NCBI RefSeq assembly: GCF_017353255.1 | Contig: NZ_JAFMYU010000001.1 | Coordinates: 434,001 to 498,000, forward strand | DNA from: Fibrella aquatilis | GTDB lineage: Bacteria; Bacteroidota; Bacteroidia; Cytophagales; Spirosomataceae | Reading direction: 5' to 3' | Length of the DNA stretch: 64,000 nucleotides | Made by a program: the position numbers and the translations under genes | Shown here: positions 58,693 through 64,000 of the stretch, piece after piece | Position numbering within the stretch: position 1 is the first letter of the stretch | Layout: each line of letters starts with the position of its first letter | Notes under the pieces: generated by a model | Databases searched by the model: none | Seen by the model: the letters and a program-made list of their open reading frames with translations, nothing else | Told to the model about the DNA's origin: nothing

Positions 58693-58699
58693 TACTTTG
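58693..58699 (+). promoter_or_regulatory. -7-like element (TACTTTG) of the LytS-type kinase
   Basis: TACTTTG lies 39 bases before the ATG at 58738, with a TTG about 14 bases further upstream. It differs by one base in length from TAnnTTTG. A nearby AACCAC-n7-GTGGTT dyad (about 58613-58632) may bind a regulator. Confidence 0.35.
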
Positions 58700-58737
58700 T
58701 ATCCTATTTTCGAGGCTTCATCACGCAGACGCATTGT

Positions 58738-60069
58738 ATGGATTTCGCTACCTGGAATGACCTGTTCGTGGGCATGGTTACGTCGATCCTGCTGCTGAAC
58801 GTTGTTCAATGGTTTATCTACCGAGAGCGTATTTATGGGCTATATACCCTCTACATGCTGGTATGGCTGGTCTACTACGGATCTCGCATGCCCTTGTTTA
58901 TCAACGATATACCCGATAAGACCTACGATTTTATCCGGGCTGGGCTGCCCTCTATCGCCTATTTTATCTACTTCGATTTTGCCAACGCTTTTCTGAACGT
59001 TCGGCAGCAGCAACCCCGGCTGTACAGGGTATTTCAGTTCGGCAAGGCGCTGGTTATTCCCTACGTGCTGTTGCTGATCTGGCTTTGCTTTGTAGACCCG
59101 GTCTGGCACCCAGTGCTGTTCAACACCACCCATACCGTCTTGCGGATCACCTGGGCGCTGATAGCCATTTACAGCATCAGCCAGTTGTTTCGGTTTCGCC
59201 ATCTGGAGGCCCGCTACTTCACCGTCGGGTCTACGTGCCTGGCCGTGGGCGGACTGCTATCGATGGTGCTCACGTTCATCTACCCCAGGCTCCCCGCCGA
59301 CCTCCCCTTTTGGCAGGCCCCCATTGCCTATTTCCAGCTCGGTATTTTGGGCGAACTGCTCTGCTTTTCGCTGGGCCTGAGCTATCGGCAGCGGCGGGCG
59401 GCGGTAATAAATGCCGTTGTTGAGCAAGAATTAGTTCAGGAGCGCGAAAAACGACACCGCGAACAACTCGAAAGTGATCTGTCGGTGCAGAAGCTTCGGC
59501 AGGAAATGTCGGAGGTGCAGATGCGGGCGTTGCAGGCGCACCTGAACCCACACTTTCTGTTCAACAGCCTCAACACGCTCTCGTCGCTCATTGCCGATGA
59601 ACCAATCCGGGCCGAGCAGTTTGTCGACGAAATGGCCAGCGTGTACCGGTACGTGTTGCAGACCAACGCCCAGGAACTTACCACGCTGGAACGCGAACTA
59701 GCCTTTATCGACTCGTATTTTCACCTGCTCGAAACGCGCTACGGCCGGGGTATCAGCCTCCACAATCAGGTAGACAACAGCTATCTGAACTACCTCATTC
59801 CGCCGCTGACGTTGCAACTGTTGGTAGAAAATGCGGTGAAACACAATATCATCTTAGCTACCAGCCCACTCACAATCAGCATTTTAACCAATAGAAACGG
59901 TCAGTTAATTGTGCATAATAACCTGCAACGTAAAAGCGTTAGGGTGGCCTCTAACGGCGTGGGGCTGAGCAACATCCTGACCAAATACCAGATGCTGGGC
60001 CAGCCAGCCCCCACCATCGAAGAAACCCAGGAAACCTTTGTTGTCACGCTACCGCTGGTGAAAGGGTGA
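58738..60069 (+). CDS. LytS/YehU-type sensor histidine kinase
   Basis: The 443-residue kinase has a multi-pass membrane part (about seven helices, residues 1-215), a coiled coil (VEQELVQEREKRHREQLESD) and a His_kinase domain with AHLNPHFLFNSLNTLSSL (His272), followed by VENAVKHNII and GVGLSNILTKYQML of the ATPase. The partner is the LytTR regulator at 60145, which is convergent. The last codons LVKG-stop are written by the hairpin arm that starts here. Confidence 0.9.
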   Translation: MDFATWNDLFVGMVTSILLLNVVQWFIYRERIYGLYTLYMLVWLVYYGSRMPLFINDIPDKTYDFIRAGLPSIAYFIYFDFANAFLNVRQQQPRLYRVFQFGKALVIPYVLLLIWLCFVDPVWHPVLFNTTHTVLRITWALIAIYSISQLFRFRHLEARYFTVGSTCLAVGGLLSMVLTFIYPRLPADLPFWQAPIAYFQLGILGELLCFSLGLSYRQRRAAVINAVVEQELVQEREKRHREQLESDLSVQKLRQEMSEVQMRALQAHLNPHFLFNSLNTLSSLIADEPIRAEQFVDEMASVYRYVLQTNAQELTTLERELAFIDSYFHLLETRYGRGISLHNQVDNSYLNYLIPPLTLQLLVENAVKHNIILATSPLTISILTNRNGQLIVHNNLQRKSVRVASNGVGLSNILTKYQMLGQPAPTIEETQETFVVTLPLVKG

Positions 60070-60143
60070 AAGAGTGAAAGAGTGAAAGAGTGTGGTCCGG
60101 CACTCTTTCACTCTTTCGCTCTTTCACTCTTTCACCCTTTCAC
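60058..60143. repeat. Octamer hairpin with arms differing by one unit
   Basis: Left arm 60058-60092 (35 bases) is GTGAAAGG followed by GTGAAAGA units; right arm 60101-60143 (43 bases) is the inverse with one extra octamer (GCGAAAGA form). The loop is only TGGTCCGG. The unit is the same as at 8488. It overlaps the last codons and stop of the LytS-type kinase and ends at the regulator stop. Confidence 0.92.
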
Positions 60144-60144
60144 T

Positions 60145-60954
60145 CTACTTCCCCATCCACTTCTTGAAGTCTGTGGCGCGCTCACGGCTTACAATGACCT
60201 CGTCGGTGGGGGCGGGTTTGATTGTGAGCTTTAATTTGTTGTTGAAATAGGGGTGAATCTGCTGCACCGAATTGATGTCGATAATGAACTGGCGGTTGGC
60301 CCGGAAAAACTGCGTCGGGTCCAGCATAGCTTCAAGTTCGTCGAGAGTGTAATCGAGGGAGAACTTCTGGTTATTGTTGGTACGGAACAGGCTCACGCCG
60401 TCTTCCGAGTAGAAATAGGCCACGTCGGCCACCTCAATGGGCACCCACTGTTGCAGGTGACGCACCAAAAACCGTTTGCGGTAGTCGGCGGGCTGAATCT
60501 GCTGCCGGAGTTGCTGCACCAGCACGTCGATGGCCACGCGCCCGGCGTCGAGATCGGGGGTTTGCACGGCGGTGTTCTGACTACGCAGCCGGTAGTGTTT
60601 CTCCAGGCTGGCCTCCAGCTCGCGCCGTTTGATGGGCTTCAGCAGATAATCTATACTGTTGACTTTGAATGCCTTAAGCGCATATTCGTCATACGACGTC
60701 GTGAAGATTACCGGCGACTCAACGGGGGTTTGCTCGAAAATATCAAAGCTCTGTCCGTCGGCCAGTTCAATGTCCATCAGAATCAGGTCGGGGGCGGGTT
60801 GCCCGCTGTTGCGGTTCTGTTCCAGCCAACTTACCGACGCCCGAACGCTGGCTGCCGTACCCACAATCTCGATGGTGGGATCAACCTCCTGAAGCAATTT
60901 GGTCAGCTTACGGACAGCCAGTTCTTCATCTTCGACAATAAATACGTTCAGCAT
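60145..60954 (-). CDS. LytTR-family response regulator
   Basis: The 269-residue protein has a receiver with Asp61 (LMDIELADGQ) and the switch region TSYDEYALKAFKVNSIDYL and KPI, then a LytTR DNA-binding domain (FLVRHLQQWVPIEVADVAYF, FFRANRQFIIDINSVQQIHP). It is set between two LytS-type kinases and is 142 bases downstream of the second on the same strand. It probably takes phosphate from either. Confidence 0.92.
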   Translation of the reverse strand: MLNVFIVEDEELAVRKLTKLLQEVDPTIEIVGTAASVRASVSWLEQNRNSGQPAPDLILMDIELADGQSFDIFEQTPVESPVIFTTSYDEYALKAFKVNSIDYLLKPIKRRELEASLEKHYRLRSQNTAVQTPDLDAGRVAIDVLVQQLRQQIQPADYRKRFLVRHLQQWVPIEVADVAYFYSEDGVSLFRTNNNQKFSLDYTLDELEAMLDPTQFFRANRQFIIDINSVQQIHPYFNNKLKLTIKPAPTDEVIVSRERATDFKKWMGK

Positions 60955-61096
60955 AGTTCAGGCGGTGTTTAGACAGGGGATGTATGAGTAATTGTTCCAA
61001 AGTAACAGCAGGAGGCTTTCGAGGCAATCGGGTAGTCTGATGAAGTGCAAAAAAAGGGGGTTAAACCCGTGATAAGGCCTGCTAAAGCGTAGGCCT

Positions 61097-62221
61097 CTAC
61101 AACCCCGAACGGGCCACAGGCAGCGTGGCGGGCGTGTTGGCAACGGTTGGCGTGAGTAGGGGCAGCGTAACCACAAATGATTCGCCGTCGTCGCGGATAT
61201 CAACGCCGGCGGTACCCAGCAGCCGGTATTTGGCAGCAATATTGACCAGGCCAACCCCGTCTGCGGGGACGCTTGCCTGCTTCCGTTGCAGGTTGTTTCG
61301 CACAATCAGGTGCCCGTCGCGGGCCAGAATCTCGATCTGTAAGGGTTGTTCGGGCAGCATGATGTTATGTTTCACCGCGTTTTCTACCAGCATCTGAAGC
61401 GTCAGCGGGGGCAGCAACAGGCCCTGCTCCTGTTCGGGCGCAAACACATATAGCTCAATACCAGCCGTATAGCGCGTCTTAAGCAGGTGAAAGTACGAAT
61501 CGATAAAGGCCAGTTCGTTGCGCAGGGTGGTCAGGTCAACCTCATTGGAGCGTAGCAGGTAACGGTACACGCTGCTTATCTCGTCGACAAACGCCTCGGC
61601 CTGTCTGGGGTTTTCGCCAATGAGTGAGGACAGCGAATTGAGGCTGTTAAACAAAAAATGCGGACTGATCTGCGTCTTCAGCGAGTCGAGCTGGCTTTGC
61701 ATATTGGTTTTCACCAGCGCTTCTTTTTCCACGTAGGTTTGCCGCCACTGCCGCAACAGATAGCCCCCCTCATAGATCACCATGTAGACGCAATGGTAAA
61801 AGAACTGAATGCCCAGCGATGAGGTATAGTCAACGGGGTGGGGCCAGAACCACCCTTTCTGGTCGATCAGCGTGTGGGCTACCTTCCGAATCAGCCAGCC
61901 GAAGTTGGCTAGCACCGGCAGAGCGAGCAACAGCCAACGCAGGCGAATTCGGGTTTGAGTGTGGCTGGGGTAGCGCCGTTGCAGGTAAACTACTACGCGC
62001 CGGGTTAGCTCCCAACAGGTGTAGCCCGCCAAGATCGCAATCAGATCGGTTTTAATAATCTGGTAGGGCGAAAATTCGAAGTACCAGTTCAGCCGAAAAA
62101 AGAAGGTGCCGAATAAAAACAGCGCCAATGGGCCAAAAAGCCTGATTTTTATGTCGGTCGATAGCTTCACGAGTGCGTTGGCAACAATCGTCAAGGTCGC
62201 AAAAAGGAAGAGATTGCCCAA
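61097..62221 (-). CDS. LytS/YehU-type sensor histidine kinase
   Basis: The 374-residue kinase has about four membrane helices in residues 1-150 and a His_kinase domain (QISPHFLFNSLNSLSSLIGE, His188) with an ATPase part VENAVKHNIM and GVGLVNIAAKYRLLG. It shares the core sequence LAFIDSYFHLL with the kinase at 58738, so the two are paralogues. It lies upstream of the LytTR regulator on the same strand and is its likely main partner. Confidence 0.9.
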   Translation of the reverse strand: MGNLFLFATLTIVANALVKLSTDIKIRLFGPLALFLFGTFFFRLNWYFEFSPYQIIKTDLIAILAGYTCWELTRRVVVYLQRRYPSHTQTRIRLRWLLLALPVLANFGWLIRKVAHTLIDQKGWFWPHPVDYTSSLGIQFFYHCVYMVIYEGGYLLRQWRQTYVEKEALVKTNMQSQLDSLKTQISPHFLFNSLNSLSSLIGENPRQAEAFVDEISSVYRYLLRSNEVDLTTLRNELAFIDSYFHLLKTRYTAGIELYVFAPEQEQGLLLPPLTLQMLVENAVKHNIMLPEQPLQIEILARDGHLIVRNNLQRKQASVPADGVGLVNIAAKYRLLGTAGVDIRDDGESFVVTLPLLTPTVANTPATLPVARSGL

Positions 62222-62307
62222 CCCGAACCCGGATGAAACAACACAACCCGTCGGCGAAGCAGCCCAAAACAGGGATCAACCGTCAGTGGGCAGCTTACCG
62301 GATTCCG

Positions 62308-63540
62308 TTACTGGACGGCAGCCTGCTGAGCGGGCTTATAGCTCAATTTCTGGACCTTGTTTACCCAAAACAACCCCACCGCCGACAGCACGGCCAGGCT
62401 GGCAAGCAGCCACCAGAGCGGCGTGAACCCCACCCGCTCTACCACCTGCGAACACATCAGGGGACTGCATACCTGCGCCAGCGCCCACGACATGGTATAT
62501 AGCCCGATATACTGTCCCCGGTTGCGGTCGTTGGCGCGGTTGGCCGTAAAGGTCTGCATAAACGGCATTGCCAGCATTTCGCCCACGGTCATCAGCAGGA
62601 TCGTGATCAGCGCCACGCCTGCCCACTGCGTGAGCGCCAGGGCCAGAAAGCTCAGGCCCGTCACCAGCACGCCCACCGCCGAAATGCCCAACCGACGCTG
62701 GAAACGGCGTTCGAGGGTATAGACCAATGCCATTTCAACCACTACAATCAGCAGCCCGTTCATGGTCGACAGCAAGCCAATACCGGCCTCGTCGATACCC
62801 AACTCCTCTTTGAAATAGAGCGGAATAAAACTAAAAAACGGCACGAAGGCAGTCTTGTAGAGTAAACAACAGCCCACGAAAATAAGGTACAGGCCATCGT
62901 GATACGGCGACCGCGTAGCTACCTGGTCAGTCAATGCTGTGTCGGCATCGGCAGGTGTGGCCCGAACCGGGCGGGGTAGGGCATAAAGCAGAAAAAAGGC
63001 CGCAGCGAGGCAGGTAAGGCCATCGACCCAAAACAGCAGCCGGTAGTCGACACTGGCCAGCAGCCCGCCTAGCCCGCCGCCAACGGCCCAACCCAGGTTG
63101 ACAGCCAGCCGGTTGAGCGAATAGGCACGGGTACGTGTGTCGGGGGTGCTGTAGTAAGCAATAGCCGCCGAGTTGGCCGGACGAAAGGCATCACCGAGGG
63201 CGGTGAACACAAACACCATGGCACACAGCCCCCAGAACGACTGCACAAACTGGAGGCCAATGAGCATAAGCCCGCCAAAGAGCAGGCTGTAGAGTTGGAT
63301 GGCGTAGAACCCCAGCCTGTCGGTGAGTTGCCCACCCAAAAAAGTGCCCAGTAACGACCCCAGCCCAAACGCCGCCAGCACCGCCCCCGCCTCTTCAACC
63401 GAAAAGTGCAGGTGCTGGGTCATGTAGAGCGACAGGTAAGGCAGCACCATGGTGCCACAGCGGTTGATAAGCATCACCCCCGCCAGCAGCCACATCCGCC
63501 TCGGCAAGCCAGTGTATACAGTTCGGTAAAGAGTAAGCAT
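62308..63540 (-). CDS. MFS transporter, DHA1-type
   Basis: The start at 63540 (MLTLYRTVYTGLPRRMWLL) is chosen because the upstream frame reads a hairpin. The 410-residue protein has twelve hydrophobic helices, with the motif A loop GGQLTDRLGF between helices 2 and 3 and a second half starting near residue 205. Such proteins export drugs or move small metabolites with protons. It lies 87 bases upstream of a LytS-type kinase on the same strand. The substrate is unknown. Confidence 0.85.
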   Translation of the reverse strand: MLTLYRTVYTGLPRRMWLLAGVMLINRCGTMVLPYLSLYMTQHLHFSVEEAGAVLAAFGLGSLLGTFLGGQLTDRLGFYAIQLYSLLFGGLMLIGLQFVQSFWGLCAMVFVFTALGDAFRPANSAAIAYYSTPDTRTRAYSLNRLAVNLGWAVGGGLGGLLASVDYRLLFWVDGLTCLAAAFFLLYALPRPVRATPADADTALTDQVATRSPYHDGLYLIFVGCCLLYKTAFVPFFSFIPLYFKEELGIDEAGIGLLSTMNGLLIVVVEMALVYTLERRFQRRLGISAVGVLVTGLSFLALALTQWAGVALITILLMTVGEMLAMPFMQTFTANRANDRNRGQYIGLYTMSWALAQVCSPLMCSQVVERVGFTPLWWLLASLAVLSAVGLFWVNKVQKLSYKPAQQAAVQ

Positions 63541-63547
63541 AAGAAGA

Positions 63548-63664
63548 TAACGGTGAGTGATGAGTGCGGTCCGACGAGTCGGTAAGCGGTAAGTTTGCTG
63601 CCGCCCGATTAACCGCGCTGGCGACAGCAAACTTACCGCTTACCACTCATCACTCACCACTAAT
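63548..63664. repeat. Heptamer hairpin with inserted module
   Basis: Right-arm inverse: GGTGAGT-GATGAGT-GGTAAGC-GGTAAGT-TTGCTGTCGCC. The left arm is the same with CGGTCCGACGAGTC inserted after GATGAGTG. Cap TTGCTGCCGCC/GGCGACAGCAA. It overlaps the TAG stop of the nuclease gene (63660-63662) and reaches to 7 bases from the MFS start. Confidence 0.86.
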
Positions 63665-64000
63665 CTTGTGCCACTATTTTCTTGTCGGTGATCAACGCCC
63701 GGTTGGCCCTGATAAATGCCTTGAATTGTTGGATCTCTTCGAGTTGCCGGTCAATGGGGTGCGTGAGGGAATAGCTTTCTACATACACATCGGTGAAGTC
63801 AGTGATGAGGTATTCCATGAGCTTGATGCCCCTTTTTTTCAGCGCGTGGAGGTATAGGTTCTGGTGGTTGAATAAATACCGCCCCGGCTGGTACGACCCC
63901 GTCGTTTTGATGTCGACAGCCTTGTAGTTGCCAATCAGGTCGACGTAGCCATAGAAGAGCACATCGTCGATCTGCCACTGGCAATACACCTGCGTCTCCA
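63660..64000 (-). CDS. C-terminal part of a PD-(D/E)XK nuclease-like protein (partial)
   Basis: The frame is open to the window edge, so the start is missing; 112 residues to the stop are seen. DVLFYGYVDLIGNYKAVDIKTT gives the Asp, the Asp-x-Lys pair and the beta-hairpin of a restriction-like nuclease, followed by a helix (FNHQNLYLHALKKRGIK) that positions DNA in Cas4- and RecB-type domains. The remainder is short and has no Fe-S cysteines. The gene lies after the MFS gene in the opposite reading order and its context is cut off. Confidence 0.65.
   Translation of the reverse strand, partial: ETQVYCQWQIDDVLFYGYVDLIGNYKAVDIKTTGSYQPGRYLFNHQNLYLHALKKRGIKLMEYLITDFTDVYVESYSLTHPIDRQLEEIQQFKAFIRANRALITDKKIVAQD

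Noticed and set aside
3825-63664. Retron, diversity-generating retroelement or RAYT/REP system as source of the hairpins
   Set aside because: No reverse transcriptase, RAYT or transposase frame exists in the window. A trans-acting gene elsewhere cannot be excluded, so it is kept as a test rather than a claim.
1-64000. tRNA genes, rRNA genes, replication origin, prophage
   Set aside because: I looked for tRNA arm patterns, rRNA signatures, and integrase or phage structural frames on both strands and saw none that I could support.

Overview
The window looks like a chromosomal segment of a Bacteroidota bacterium in the Cytophagales, most like Spirosoma and its relatives; the genus is inferred from protein character and gene mix, not from a marker search. 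Supporting signs are promoters with a TAnnTTTG -7 element, DUF4403 and DUF2027-Smr proteins, a LuxC-like acyl-CoA reductase, several HisKA_3 and LytS/LytTR regulators, a TonB-dependent receptor, and an rpsP-rimM-trmD block beside a class A RNase P RNA.

Layout. 1-830: broken zeta-type toxin locus with a palindromic element between two truncated genes. 882-5436: AddB-like nuclease, HDAC-like deacetylase, an unknown gene. 5540-14004 (minus): esterase, galM, araD, araA, araB, then an ATP-grasp enzyme and a second esterase. 14072-25742: a secreted esterase and a complete 4-hydroxybenzoate/protocatechuate pathway (pcaD-C-H-G-IJ-F; pcaB, SDR, SMP-30, pobA) around a divergent AraC-type regulator. 25925-30232: secreted SMP-30, GH16 glucanase, a divergent pair of unknown proteins (one subtilase-like). 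30275-37620: three NarX-type kinases and two NarL-type regulators. 37804-43314: a run of small secreted, lipoprotein and membrane proteins of unknown role. 43309-50889: acyl-CoA reductase, trmD, rimM, rpsP, rnpB, hydrolase, DUF4403 lipoprotein, DUF2027-Smr protein. 50975-58558: TonB receptor, altered class D beta-lactamase homologue, spore-photoproduct-lyase homologue, outer membrane protein, a DxDD-motif alpha-barrel protein, lipocalin-like lipoprotein, VOC protein. 58738-64000: two LytS kinases around a LytTR regulator, an MFS transporter, and the end of a PD-(D/E)XK nuclease.

The most striking signal is not a gene. About twenty long inverted repeats fill the gaps between genes. In most of them the arms are tandem, degenerate 7-mers (two octamer families also occur), with a different unit at each locus, and many have a shared cap, TTGCTnnCGC...GCGnnAGCAA. 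Arms of one hairpin can differ by exactly one unit, edges fall on stop or start codons, some arms have become coding sequence, and one copy sits inside RNase P RNA where helix P12 belongs. No reverse transcriptase, transposase or RAYT gene is in the window to explain them.

A second signal is regulatory. Two sets of 16-bp dyads with NarL-like 7-2-7 geometry lie at a near-constant 38-39 bp from -7-like elements, beside the two NarL-type regulator genes.
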